Shown here: piece by piece, positions 53,106 to 61,932 of the stretch
Layout: every line of letters begins with the position of its first letter
Numbering within the stretch: the stretch's first letter is position 1
Source of the DNA: Luteimicrobium subarcticum
Lineage (GTDB): Bacteria > Actinomycetota > Actinomycetes > Actinomycetales > Cellulomonadaceae
Reading direction: 5' to 3'
Length of the DNA: 64,000 nt
NCBI RefSeq assembly: GCF_002798015.1
Contig: NZ_PGTZ01000006.1
Location: 372,001-436,000, forward strand
Position numbers and translations under genes: made by a program
Notes under the pieces: generated by a model
What the model was told of the DNA's origin: nothing
Database searches by the model: none
The model's input: the letters and a program-made list of their open reading frames with translations, nothing else

Positions 53106-53445
53106 GGCTCGGCTCCCTCCGGCGCGTGACGCGCCTCGGTACCGCGCACGGCGGGCGTCGGGTCCCACCCGACAGCCGCCGTCGCTCGGCGGTGGGTTGG
53201 GACAGTCGGCCGGTCCCGACGAAGGACCGGTGCCGGCCCTCCCCCGCGGAGCATCAACTCCATGGATCGGCCTCCCGGCGGGCGACGAGCGTCGCCCTTG
53301 TCGGCAAACTACGCCCGTGTGGTTCCCTGGCGCGAGCGATCCGTGCGCGCGCCGCGAAGACGTCACGAGAAGTTAACCCGGGCCCGGACGCGCCAGCGGC
53401 CCGGCCACGCGCGCACGCGTGACCGGGCCGGGACGAGTCCGCAGG
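53106..53445. promoter_or_regulatory. Intergenic region with leader hairpin
   Basis: About 340 bases without a gene. The phoH promoter must lie here. At 53162-53203 GTCCCA pairs with TGGGAC and inner GCCGCC with GGCGG around a seven-base loop, a bent hairpin 57-98 bases before the phoH2 start, which could be in its leader or be a promoter operator. The MFS terminator (53397-53430) also lies here. Otherwise I see nothing. Confidence 0.4.
53397..53430 (-). terminator. Terminator of the PadR-MFS operon
   Basis: Long hairpin, eight outer pairs (CGGCCCGG with CCGGGCCG), one mismatch and six inner pairs (CACGCG with CGCGTG), loop CGCA. It starts 15 bases after the MFS stop. No U-tract, as is common in such GC-rich genomes. 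Confidence 0.75.
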
Positions 53446-55092
53446 TCAGACGGTCGCGGGCTGCTCGTCGTCCTCGGTGTCGACGGCGGCCGGGCCGGAC
53501 GCCGGTGCGTCCTGCCCTCGACGGGTCGACGACATGAACAGCGCGGCGACGCCACCCACGACGAGCGCGGCGATGACGAGGAGCAACGTGTCCTTGACCG
53601 CGACGGTGAACCCGTCGCCGACGGCCTGCTGCGCCGCGGCGCCGATCTGCTTCGCGGCCGAGGCCGGCACGTCGGCGGGCGGCTGGAATCCCTGCTGCAG
53701 GCTGTCCGCGGAGAGCTCGCTGCTCGCGAAGATCTTCTCGAACGGCGCCTGCAGCTGGCTCGGCAGGGTGGACGCCACCGAGCGGGCCGCGTCGGGGATC
53801 GTGGTCGCGAGGCGACCGGTGAGCATCGCCACGATCGCGGCGGACCCGACGACGCTGCCGACCTGGCGGATGGCGTTGAACGCGCCCGCTCCTGCTCCCG
53901 CGGTGCGGTGGTCGAGGCCCGCGGTCGCGAGGTTGACCAGGGGCGAGAAGACCATGCCCGTCCCGATGCCGAACGGGAGCATGCAGAAGATCAGCGTCGC
54001 CTCGGAGACCTCGGGCGAGAGCACCGCGTACACGAGGGCGAGCGACACACCGATGAACGCGAATCCTGCGGCCACGACCCACTTGCCGTTGACCTTGTCG
54101 GACAGGCGCCCGGCGAACGGCGCGACGACGCCCGACAGCAGCGACGCAGGCAGGTTGACGTAGGCGGCGTGCAGCGGGCTGAGGCCGAGGATCGTCTGCA
54201 GGAAGATCGTGAGCGGGAAGAAGATCCCCAGCATCGCGAACGAGATCATGAACGCGGAGACGTTCGCGAGCGAGAAGTTCCGGTAGTGGAACAGGCGCAG
54301 CGGCAGGAGGGCCTTCTCGCCCAGCCGGTGCTGCCGCAGGACGAACACCGCGAGCACGACGAGGCCGACGCCCACGAGCTCCCAGATGGTGACCGGGCCC
54401 CAGATCTTCCCCCACTCGTAGGTCTCACCCTCCTGGAGGGCGAACACGACGAGGAAAAGCCCGGCGACGGCCAGCACGGTGCCGATGACGTCGAAGTACC
54501 GCTTGTGGGTCTCGAGGTGGGGGACGGTCATGACCGTCCAGACGAGGGCGACGACACCGACGGGGATGTTGACCCAGAAGATCCACTCCCAGCCCCAGCT
54601 CTCGACGAGGATGCCGCCGAGCACCGGGCCGGCGATGGTCGCGACACCCGCGACCATGCCCCAGACGCCGAGCGCGGCGCCGCGGCTCTTCGGCGGGAAG
54701 ACGCGCGTGATGACGGCCATGGTCTGCGGCGTCATCGCGGCGCCGCCGACGCCCTGGATCACTCGCGCTGCGATGAGGACGCCGATGGACCCGGCGAACC
54801 CGCACGCTGCGGAGGCGACGGTGAACACGACGAGGCCGACGAGGAACATGCCGCGGGGGCCGTAGCGGTCACCGAGGCGACCGGCGGGCAGCATGAGCAC
54901 GGCGAACGACAGCAGGTAGGCGCTGTTGACCCAGCCGACGTCGGTGTAGGACGCGCCGAAGGCCTTCTGGATGGACGGGACGGCGATGTTCACGATGGTC
55001 GTGTCGACCATGATCATGAAGAAGCCCAGGACGAGCGGCGGCAGCACGCTCCAGGGGCTACGACCCTTGAGGTCGACGACGGGGGCGCTCAT
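53446..55092 (-). CDS. MFS drug efflux transporter, DHA2/EmrB type
   Basis: 548 residues with 14 predicted membrane helices. DTTIVNIAVPSIQKAF is the DHA2 motif D1, GRLGDRYGPRGMFLVG is motif A and GVWGMVAGVATIAGPVLGG is motif C of drug antiporters. A large extracytoplasmic loop (about 440-500) lies before the last helix. ATG at 55092; the PadR stop overlaps it by ATGA, so regulator and pump are translated together. Substrate unknown. Confidence 0.94.
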   Translation of the reverse strand: MSAPVVDLKGRSPWSVLPPLVLGFFMIMVDTTIVNIAVPSIQKAFGASYTDVGWVNSAYLLSFAVLMLPAGRLGDRYGPRGMFLVGLVVFTVASAACGFAGSIGVLIAARVIQGVGGAAMTPQTMAVITRVFPPKSRGAALGVWGMVAGVATIAGPVLGGILVESWGWEWIFWVNIPVGVVALVWTVMTVPHLETHKRYFDVIGTVLAVAGLFLVVFALQEGETYEWGKIWGPVTIWELVGVGLVVLAVFVLRQHRLGEKALLPLRLFHYRNFSLANVSAFMISFAMLGIFFPLTIFLQTILGLSPLHAAYVNLPASLLSGVVAPFAGRLSDKVNGKWVVAAGFAFIGVSLALVYAVLSPEVSEATLIFCMLPFGIGTGMVFSPLVNLATAGLDHRTAGAGAGAFNAIRQVGSVVGSAAIVAMLTGRLATTIPDAARSVASTLPSQLQAPFEKIFASSELSADSLQQGFQPPADVPASAAKQIGAAAQQAVGDGFTVAVKDTLLLVIAALVVGGVAALFMSSTRRGQDAPASGPAAVDTEDDEQPATV

Positions 55093-55733
55093 GCGTGGTC
55101 CTTCGTGGGGGTGGTCGCCGGGAGGGCGACGGGATGGATGTGGGGGTCGGTCGTGCCGGGTGGCACGGCGGACCAGTCGAGGTCGCCGGACTCGATCTCG
55201 GCGACGGTGCGGCGCAGCCACGCGATCTGCGCGCCGCGGAGCTCGAGCTCGTAGAACGCGTCCAGGAGGTACCGGCGTGGCACCCCACGGGCGACGGTGC
55301 TGTCGAGCACCGCGGCCATGCCGGCCCGCTCGTCCTCGACGGTCGAGAGCCGCTCGCGCAGCAGCGCGGCGACGTCGTCTGCTGCGAGCGCGTCGGCCTG
55401 GCTGAGGCCGACGTCGAACGCCGGGTACTCGCGGGCGAGGGTGCTCAGCAGGTGGCGGGTGCGCTGCGTGTGGGCGGCGCGTCCGGCGTCGGTGATGGCG
55501 TAGGTGGTCCGTTCGGGACGGGCGCCCTCGCGCTCCGTGGCGACGGGGGCGGCGAGCGCGGTCCGTTCGAGCCGCTCGACGGCGTGGTAGATGGACCCGA
55601 CGGACACGGGCATGCGCAGGTCGTCGTGGTGCTTGCGCATGATCCGGAGCAGCTCGTAGGGGTGCTTCGGACCCTCGCGGAGCAGGCCGAGGACCACGAG
55701 GGCCATCGTGCTGAGCTCGCGCGGAGCCATCAT
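55089..55733 (-). CDS. PadR family regulator
   Basis: 214 residues. The winged helix contains ALVVLGLLREGPKHPYELLRIMRKH and VSVGSIYHAVERLERTAL, followed by a C-terminal helical dimerisation region of the Vir_act_alpha_C type (YLLDAFYELELRGAQIAWL). First gene of the efflux operon. Palindromic sequences lie just upstream at 55752-55763 and it is expected to repress its own operon until a drug binds. Confidence 0.9.
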   Translation of the reverse strand: MMAPRELSTMALVVLGLLREGPKHPYELLRIMRKHHDDLRMPVSVGSIYHAVERLERTALAAPVATEREGARPERTTYAITDAGRAAHTQRTRHLLSTLAREYPAFDVGLSQADALAADDVAALLRERLSTVEDERAGMAAVLDSTVARGVPRRYLLDAFYELELRGAQIAWLRRTVAEIESGDLDWSAVPPGTTDPHIHPVALPATTPTKDHA

Positions 55734-55751
55734 CGTCTTCCCCTTGGAGTG

Positions 55752-55763
55752 TTCCGACCGGAA
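55752..55763. promoter_or_regulatory. Candidate PadR operator
   Basis: TTCCGACCGGAA matches its reverse complement at 10 of 12 positions and lies 18 bases before the PadR start. A CACT-N4-AGTG repeat and GTGTAC follow it. A plausible autoregulatory site. Confidence 0.4.
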
Positions 55764-55791
55764 TAGTTCACTCGGAAGTGTACGCCATTCG

Positions 55792-55812
55792 TCGACGGTG
55801 GCCTACCGTCGA
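55792..55812. promoter_or_regulatory. Inverted repeat before the amidase gene
   Basis: TCGACGGT and ACCGTCGA form a perfect eight-pair repeat with a five-base spacer, ending five bases before the amidase GTG. It may be an operator or a small hairpin occluding translation start; no ribosome-binding site is visible. Confidence 0.45.
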
Positions 55813-55817
55813 TCCCT

Positions 55818-57323
55818 GTGTCCCCCCTGTCGACCCCTCCGACCACCACGACGGCACCGCAGGACCACCACGACCTCCCTGCGCTCGACCTCGCCGCCGC
55901 GCTGCGGTCCGGCGACCTGTCGCCCGCGGAGGTCCTCGACTCCACTCTCGACCGAGCCTCCGACATCGGCGAGCGAGTCGGCGCCTTCGTGACCCTCGCC
56001 CCGGAGCTCGCCCGCACCCAGGCCCGCGACGCCGAGCGGCGGCTCGTCGCCGCACGCCGGTCGGGCCGCGACGGCGTCGCCGACCTCCCGCCGTTCCTCG
56101 GGGTGCCGTGCCCCGTCAAGGATCTCGACCAGGTCGCTGGGGTCCCCATGGCCGCCGGGTCACGGGCGTTCGACGGGTTCGTCCCCGACACCGACGACGG
56201 CGTGGTCAGTCTGCTGCGGGCCGCCGGCACCGTGATGGTCGGCAAGACCAGCACGCCCGAGCTCGGGCTCCCCTGCTACACCGAGCCCGACGTCGGGCCG
56301 ACCGCCCGCACCCCCTGGGACCTGACGCGGTCCGCCGGCGGGTCGAGCGGCGGGGCCGCCGCAGCGGTCGCCGCGCGCATCGTCCCCGTCGCGCAGGGGT
56401 CGGACGGCGGGGGCTCGATCCGGATCCCCGCGAGCGCCTGCGGTCTCGTCGGGCTCAAGCCGTCCCGCGGCCGGGTCAGCCCCGGGCCGGCCGGGGTCGA
56501 CGGCCCCGGGCTCGGCGTCGCCGGCGTCCTGACCCGGACCGTGCGGGACACGGCCGCCTTCCTCGACGTCCTGGCCCAGCCATGGCCCGGCGACTGGTTC
56601 TCCACCCCGCCGGGGCCGCCCGGACGGTTCCTCGCGGCCTGCGACGCCGACCCCGGGCGGCTGCGCGTCGGCGTCCTGACGCAGCCGGTGATCGTCGACG
56701 ACGCACCCGTCGCGGACGCCTGCCTGGCCGCCGCCGAGCAGACGGCCCGCCTCCTCGCAGACCTCGGACACACCGTGGACGCCGCGCCCGTGCCCTTCCC
56801 CGCGGAGGCGTGGTCGTCGTTCGAGGCGCTGTGGGCCGTGGGGGCGCTGTCGGCGCCGGTGCCGCCCGAGCGCGAGCACCTGCTTCGTCCCCTGACCCGC
56901 TGGCTGCGCGAGACCGGACGGGCCACGTCCGGCCTCGCCTACGCCCAGGCCGCGTCGGGGGCGCAGCGGATCACCCGCCAGGCCGCGGCCGCGTGGGCGT
57001 CCTTCGACGTCGTGCTCACCCCGACGCTGGCCCAGCTCCCCGCGCCGGTGGGCAGCATCCGGGACGACGACGACCCCGCCGCGGACTTCCTCGCGCAGTG
57101 CCGCTTCACCCCGTGGACCAGCGTCGCGAACCTCACCGGACGACCGTCGGTGAGCCTCCCCCTGCACCGGGCCGCCGGCGCGGCCGAGGGCGGCGGCGAA
57201 CTGCCCGTCGGCGTGATGCTCACCGGACGATGGGCCGACGACGCACGCCTGCTGTCCCTCGCGGCGCAGCTCGAGGCGGCGCGCCCGTGGACCGGACCGG
57301 CCCCGACGCTGCCCGGCCGATAG
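55818..57323 (+). CDS. Amidase signature family enzyme
   Basis: 501 residues. Hydrolyses a carboxamide. The Ser-Ser-Lys triad appears as K101 (PCPVKDLDQVAGVP), the cis serine in RSAGGSSGGAAAAVA (176/177) and the nucleophile S200 in QGSDGGGSIRIPASACGLVGLKPSRG. Not part of a GatCAB set, as no gatC or gatB is near. GTG at 55818 lacks an obvious ribosome-binding site. Divergent from PadR; the nhaA gene follows. Confidence 0.92.
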   Translation: MSPLSTPPTTTTAPQDHHDLPALDLAAALRSGDLSPAEVLDSTLDRASDIGERVGAFVTLAPELARTQARDAERRLVAARRSGRDGVADLPPFLGVPCPVKDLDQVAGVPMAAGSRAFDGFVPDTDDGVVSLLRAAGTVMVGKTSTPELGLPCYTEPDVGPTARTPWDLTRSAGGSSGGAAAAVAARIVPVAQGSDGGGSIRIPASACGLVGLKPSRGRVSPGPAGVDGPGLGVAGVLTRTVRDTAAFLDVLAQPWPGDWFSTPPGPPGRFLAACDADPGRLRVGVLTQPVIVDDAPVADACLAAAEQTARLLADLGHTVDAAPVPFPAEAWSSFEALWAVGALSAPVPPEREHLLRPLTRWLRETGRATSGLAYAQAASGAQRITRQAAAAWASFDVVLTPTLAQLPAPVGSIRDDDDPAADFLAQCRFTPWTSVANLTGRPSVSLPLHRAAGAAEGGGELPVGVMLTGRWADDARLLSLAAQLEAARPWTGPAPTLPGR

Positions 57324-57442
57324 GATCGCCGAGGTGCGCCGGGAAGTCTGGTCGGCAACGTCGGGCGCTGGCGCGTCCCGACGGCTCTCGTGACCCATCG
57401 CGCCCTGCGGGGTGCCAGCCGACGGAGGACCGACCCGCCACC
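57324..57442 (+). promoter_or_regulatory. Structured leader of nhaA (candidate riboswitch)
   Basis: A hairpin CGTCGGG/CCCGACG (57359-57383, with inner CGC/GCG) follows a conserved-looking GCCG...CGGC element (57338-57356) enclosing GGAAGTCTGGT. The GTCGGC of that element (57351-57356) is also fully complementary to GCCGAC (57418-57423) beside the ribosome-binding site GGAGG. Two exclusive structures are therefore possible. Other nhaA genes are preceded by Li+ (nhaA-I/II) or Na+ riboswitches, but membership here is unproven. Confidence 0.5.
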
Positions 57443-58849
57443 ATGACGGACCACACCGACCCGCACCGTGATTCCCCCGGCGGTTCCCCCGCAGACGGCT
57501 CCGCCGACGGCTCTGCCGACCGCCCTGCTGACGGGCCTGCCGCGCCCGGCGCCCCCGCTGCGCCCGACCGGGGAAGCGTGCGCGCACGCTACGACCGGGC
57601 CGCGCGCTGGGTCACCGGCGAGCGCACCGGAGGTCTGCTGCTCGTCGTGGCCGCGGTCCTCGCCCTCGCCTGGGCGAACTCCCCCTGGCGCGACGCGTAC
57701 CACGACCTCGTCGCCGCGGAGGTCGGTCCGGCGTCTTGGCACCTGCAGCTCACCCTCGGTGAGTGGGCGGCCGACGGGCTGCTCGCGATCTTCTTCTTCG
57801 TGGTCGGGCTGGAGCTCAAGGAGGAGATCGTCGCGGGCAGCCTGCGCGACCCGCGCCGGGCTGCGGTCCCCGTGCTCGCCGCCGTGGGCGGGATGGTCGC
57901 GCCCGCGGTGGTGTTCGTGGCCGTGGTGCACCTTGCCGGCGACCCTGCGGCCGCGCACGGCTGGGCGATCCCCACGGCGACCGACATCGCGTTCGCGCTC
58001 GCCGTCCTCGCGATCTTCGGACGCGGCTTGCCCACCCCGGTCCGCACGTTCCTCCTCACGCTCGCCGTCGTCGACGACCTGCTGGGCATCACCGTCATCG
58101 CGACCGTGTACACCGAGACGGTCCGCCTCCCGCTGCTCCTCGCGGCGGTCGCGGGCGTCGTCCTGTTCGGGGTGCTGGTGCGGTTGCGGCGCCCCCGTTG
58201 GTGGTACCTGCTGCCGCTCGGGCTCGCCGTCTGGGCGCTCGTGCACGCGTCGGGCGTCCACGCCACCGTCGCGGGCGTCCTGCTCGGCTTCGTCGTGCCC
58301 GTGCGCGCCGTGCACGGCGAGCTCGTCGGACGGGCCGAGCGCTACGACCACCTCTGGCGTCCCGTGTCGGCCGGGCTCGCGCTCCCGCTGTTCGCGTTCT
58401 TCGCGGCGGGTGTCACGCTCGTCGGCGGCGAGGGCGTCGTCCACGTCCTCACCGAGCCCATCGCGCTCGCCGTGATGGCGGGGCTCGTGATCGGCAAGCC
58501 CGTCGGCGTCATGCTCGTCACCTGGGCCACCGTCCGGCTCACGCCCCTGCGGCTCGCCCCCGGGGTCGGGGTCCGCGACCTGCTGCCGGTCGGGATGCTC
58601 GCCGGCATCGGCTTCACCGTGGCGCTGCTCATCTCCGAGCTGTCGTTCACGGACGGCACGCCCGCCGACCTGCTCCACACGGAGACGGCCAAGGCGGCCG
58701 TCCTCGTGGGAACCGTGATCGCCGCGGTGCTGTCCGCGTTCCTGCTGCGGCACGACGCGAAGGGCGTCCGCCCCGCGGACGTCAACGAGGACGGCGTCGA
58801 CGACGGCGAGTCCCCGCGCATCGGCGCCCCCGACGACCCGGGCTACTGA
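57443..58849 (+). CDS. nhaA: Na+/H+ antiporter NhaA
   Basis: 468 residues. About 12 membrane helices after a 55-residue Asp/Gly/Pro-rich N-terminal extension. Key residues: D181 in PTATDIAFALAV and the pair D211-D212 in AVVDDLLGITVIATVY, corresponding to D133 and D163/D164 of E. coli NhaA. FFFVVGLELKEEIVAGSL is the helix-4 region. Exchanges sodium for protons in pH and salt balance. ATG at 57443 is 14 bases after GGAGG, a rather long spacing. Confidence 0.96.
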   Translation: MTDHTDPHRDSPGGSPADGSADGSADRPADGPAAPGAPAAPDRGSVRARYDRAARWVTGERTGGLLLVVAAVLALAWANSPWRDAYHDLVAAEVGPASWHLQLTLGEWAADGLLAIFFFVVGLELKEEIVAGSLRDPRRAAVPVLAAVGGMVAPAVVFVAVVHLAGDPAAAHGWAIPTATDIAFALAVLAIFGRGLPTPVRTFLLTLAVVDDLLGITVIATVYTETVRLPLLLAAVAGVVLFGVLVRLRRPRWWYLLPLGLAVWALVHASGVHATVAGVLLGFVVPVRAVHGELVGRAERYDHLWRPVSAGLALPLFAFFAAGVTLVGGEGVVHVLTEPIALAVMAGLVIGKPVGVMLVTWATVRLTPLRLAPGVGVRDLLPVGMLAGIGFTVALLISELSFTDGTPADLLHTETAKAAVLVGTVIAAVLSAFLLRHDAKGVRPADVNEDGVDDGESPRIGAPDDPGY

Positions 58850-58861
58850 GCGGAGCGCAGT

Positions 58862-60349
58862 TCAGGCGGCGCCGTGCGGCCGGTGCCGCTCGAGGAACAT
58901 GTAGACCTCGGTCGTGTCGACGCCCGGGAACGACCCGACGGGCAGCGCCGCGAGCATCGACGCGTGCGGTGCGGGCGCGGGCCACACCTGCCCCTCCCAA
59001 CGGTCCGCGAGCACCCCGGCGGGACGTCGGCAGCACGACTCGTCGGGGCAGCGCGACACGTCACGGTGCGGCGTGTCCCGGCCCAGGAACCAGCGCACCT
59101 CCGCGAACGGGACGCCGACGCTCACGGAGAACTCGCCGTCAGCCGTGCGCTGCGTGCGCGTCGTGCACCAGAACGTGCCCGCCGGGGTGTCGGTGTACTG
59201 GGAGAACGGGCTGAGCCGGTCCTCGACGTCGAAGATCGTCCGGGCCGTCCAGTGCCGGCACACCGGCTGCCCCTCGACCGCCCCGAGCGGGTCGGCCGGG
59301 AACCGGACGCCGTCGTTCTCGTACGCCTTGTGGATGACCCCCGACTCGTGGACCTTCATGAAGTGGACGCGCAGCCCGAGGCGTGACGTCGCGAGGTTCG
59401 TGAAGCGGTGGGCCGCGGCCTCGTACGAGACGGCGAACGCGTCGCGCAGGTCCTCGATCGAGATCTCGCGCCGTGCCTTCTGCCCGGCGAGCAGCTCGCC
59501 CGCCGCGTCCTCGGGCATGAGGACGGCCGCCGACAGGTAGTTCGACTCGACGCGCTGGCGCAAGAACTCGGCGTAGTCCGCGGGTTCGGTGTGCCCCAGG
59601 ACGTGGCTCGCGAGCGCCTGCAGCACGGCCGTGCGGGAGAACCCCGTGGCCCGCGACCCGCCCGGCAGGTACAGCCGGTGGTGGCGGCGGTCGATGACCG
59701 AGCGCGTCGTCTGCGGCAGGTCGCTCACGTAGTGCAGCGAGAAGCCGAGATGGGCGGCGATGTCGGACGCGACGCGCTGCGAGATCGGCCCGCCGGTGTG
59801 CCCGACCGCGTCGAGCAGCTCGCGCGCGGCCTGTTCGAGGTCCGGGAAGTAGTTGTCCTGCGCGCGCATCTGCGCCCGGAGCTCGGTGTTGGCCCGCCGC
59901 GCCTGCTCGGGCGTGGAGCGACGCTCACCGTGCAGCTCGACGATGGCGCGCTGCAGGCCGACGAGCGCCTCGAGCGCGTCCGTGGGCAGCGCCTTGCCCA
60001 CCCGGACCGCTTTGATGCCCAGCGCGTCGAACAGGGGGCCGCGCTGCGCCCGTTCGAGCTCGATCTCGAGCGCGGCCCGGGGGCTCGGCGCCTCGGTCGA
60101 GAACAGGTCGTCCAGGCTCGCGCCGAGCGCCTTCGCGATCTGCTGGAGCTGCGAGAACTTCGGCTCGCGGCGGCCGTTCTCGATCATCGACACCTGCGAG
60201 GGGGCGCGGTCGATCGCGGCGGCGAGCTCCTCGAGCGTCATGCCCTGCCGGGTGCGCAGGTGCCGGACGCGGCGCCCGATCGTCAGCGCGTCGGGCTCTT
60301 CGTCGAACGTGCCGCCCGCGGGGACCGTCTGACCTGTCGAGGTAGCCAT
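58862..60349 (-). CDS. ScfR/RamB-type transcriptional regulator
   Basis: 495 residues. XRE helix-turn-helix at about 25-80 ([41 protein letters not shown]), a central ImmA/IrrE-like region and a C-terminal domain with [35 protein letters not shown] and cysteines ([11 protein letters not shown]). The protease-like motif reads HVLGH, lacking the usual Glu, so proteolysis is unlikely. This is the family of RamB, which controls acetate and glyoxylate-shunt genes. ATG at 60349 or 60364 possible. Divergent from aceA. Confidence 0.92.
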   Translation of the reverse strand: MATSTGQTVPAGGTFDEEPDALTIGRRVRHLRTRQGMTLEELAAAIDRAPSQVSMIENGRREPKFSQLQQIAKALGASLDDLFSTEAPSPRAALEIELERAQRGPLFDALGIKAVRVGKALPTDALEALVGLQRAIVELHGERRSTPEQARRANTELRAQMRAQDNYFPDLEQAARELLDAVGHTGGPISQRVASDIAAHLGFSLHYVSDLPQTTRSVIDRRHHRLYLPGGSRATGFSRTAVLQALASHVLGHTEPADYAEFLRQRVESNYLSAAVLMPEDAAGELLAGQKARREISIEDLRDAFAVSYEAAAHRFTNLATSRLGLRVHFMKVHESGVIHKAYENDGVRFPADPLGAVEGQPVCRHWTARTIFDVEDRLSPFSQYTDTPAGTFWCTTRTQRTADGEFSVSVGVPFAEVRWFLGRDTPHRDVSRCPDESCCRRPAGVLADRWEGQVWPAPAPHASMLAALPVGSFPGVDTTEVYMFLERHRPHGAA

Positions 60350-60380
60350 GACCCATGGTGACATCGCCACAGGGTTGCGC

Positions 60381-60421
60381 GGGACAGAAGAACCGAAGAA
60401 CTTCTGCCGTTCTTCTGTCCC
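60381..60421. promoter_or_regulatory. Triple-box operator between regulator and aceA
   Basis: GGGACAGAAGAAC (60381-60393) and GTTCTTCTGTCCC (60409-60421) form a perfect 13-base inverted repeat. Between them lies GAAGAACTTC (60395-60404), so related AGAAGAAC-type boxes occur three times in 41 bases. It sits in the regulator-aceA gap. Confidence 0.75.
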
Positions 60422-60508
60422 CGGACGGTTGCCGGCGGGTCGAAGGTCGTTCCACCGGGCCGTTCGGCAGAAGGTAGGCCGGACCCTCGGTAGCCGGTAC
60501 ATGCCGGT

Positions 60509-60527
60509 CCCGGGCGCCCCGCCCGGG
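60509..60527 (+). other. Leader hairpin of aceA
   Basis: CCCGGGC (60509-60515) pairs with GCCCGGG (60521-60527) around GCCCC, ending 24 bases before the aceA start codon and 13 bases before the ribosome-binding site GGAG. May affect mRNA stability or translation. Confidence 0.45.
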
Positions 60528-60551
60528 CACAGCACGCAGAGGAGAGACGCC

Positions 60552-61916
60552 GTGAGCACCCCGACGATCGTGACCCGCCGCCCCGAGCCCCGTCCCGCCA
60601 CCCGCCCCGGGGACCAGCGCGAGACCGCCGCCGACATCGAGCGCGCCTGGCGCCACGACCCCCGCTGGGCCGGCGTCGAGCGCACCTACTCGGCGCAGGA
60701 CGTCGTCGACGTGCGAGGTCCGGTCCGCGAGGAGCGCACGCTCGCCCGCCGCGGCGCCGAGCGGCTCTGGGAGCTCCTGCACGCGTCCGAGCGGTCGGGC
60801 CGCAACGAATGGGTCGCCGCGCTCGGTGCGCTCACCGGCAACCAGGCCGTCCAGCAGGTGCGCGCCGGCCTGCAGGCCATCTACCTGTCCGGGTGGCAGG
60901 TGGCCGCCGACGCCAACCTGTCCGGGCAGACCTACCCCGACCAGTCCCTCTACCCGGCGAACTCCGTGCCCGCCGTGGTGCGGCGCATCAACAACGCGCT
61001 GCTGCGGGCCGCGCAGGTCGAGTCGACGGACGCGTCCGGCCCCGGCGTCGACCAGCCGAGCGACTGGCTCGCGCCGATCGTCGCGGACGCCGAGGCCGGG
61101 TTCGGCGGTCCGCTCAACGCCTACGAGCTGATGCACCAGATGATCGAAGCCGGCGCGGCGGGCGTGCACTGGGAGGACCAGCTCGCGTCCGAGAAGAAGT
61201 GCGGCCACCTCGGCGGCAAGGTGCTGATCCCGACCCAGCAGCACGTGCGGACGCTCAACGCGGCCCGGCTCGCGGCCGACGTCGCGGGGGTGCCGTCGAT
61301 CATCGTGGCCCGCACCGACGCCCTCGCCGCCGACCTGCTGACGTCCGACGTCGACGAGCGCGACCAGGAGTTCTGCACCGGCGAGCGCACCGCCGAAGGG
61401 TTCTACCGGGTGCGGAACGGCATCGAGCCCGTCATCTCCCGCGGCCTCGCGTACGCGCCGTACGCCGACCTGCTCTGGGTCGAGTCCGGGGAGCCGGACC
61501 TGCAGCTCGCCCGCAAGTTCGCCGAGGCGGTCCACGAGCGGTACCCCGACAAGCTGCTCGCGTACAACTGCTCGCCGTCGTTCAACTGGAAGCGCCACCT
61601 GTCCGACGCGGAGATCGAGAGCTTCCAGCGCGAGCTGTCCGCCATGGGCTACAAGTTCCAGTTCATCACCCTCGCGGGCTTCCACGCCCTCAACCACTCC
61701 ATGTTCCAGCTCGCGCGCGGCTACAAGGAGCGCGCCATGAGCGCCTACGTCGAGCTGCAGGAGGCCGAGCTCGCCTCCGAGGCCGACGGGTACACCGCCA
61801 CCCGCCACCAGCGGGAGGTCGGCACCGGCTACTTCGACCGGGTCGCCACGGCCCTCAACCCGGACAGCGCCACCCTCGCGCTCGCCGGGTCCACCGAGAC
61901 CGCCCAGTTCCACTGA
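60552..61916 (+). CDS. aceA: Isocitrate lyase
   Basis: 454 residues. Cleaves isocitrate to succinate and glyoxylate. [23 protein letters not shown], the metal-binding [12 protein letters not shown], the catalytic KKCGH loop (215-219, C217) and the C-terminal [23 protein letters not shown] are all present. GTG at 60552 has GGAG eight bases upstream. Followed by aceB after 16 bases, and divergent from the likely regulator, so growth on acetate or fatty acids should induce it. Confidence 0.98.
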   Translation: MSTPTIVTRRPEPRPATRPGDQRETAADIERAWRHDPRWAGVERTYSAQDVVDVRGPVREERTLARRGAERLWELLHASERSGRNEWVAALGALTGNQAVQQVRAGLQAIYLSGWQVAADANLSGQTYPDQSLYPANSVPAVVRRINNALLRAAQVESTDASGPGVDQPSDWLAPIVADAEAGFGGPLNAYELMHQMIEAGAAGVHWEDQLASEKKCGHLGGKVLIPTQQHVRTLNAARLAADVAGVPSIIVARTDALAADLLTSDVDERDQEFCTGERTAEGFYRVRNGIEPVISRGLAYAPYADLLWVESGEPDLQLARKFAEAVHERYPDKLLAYNCSPSFNWKRHLSDAEIESFQRELSAMGYKFQFITLAGFHALNHSMFQLARGYKERAMSAYVELQEAELASEADGYTATRHQREVGTGYFDRVATALNPDSATLALAGSTETAQFH

Positions 61917-61932
61917 GCCGAAGGACGAGACC

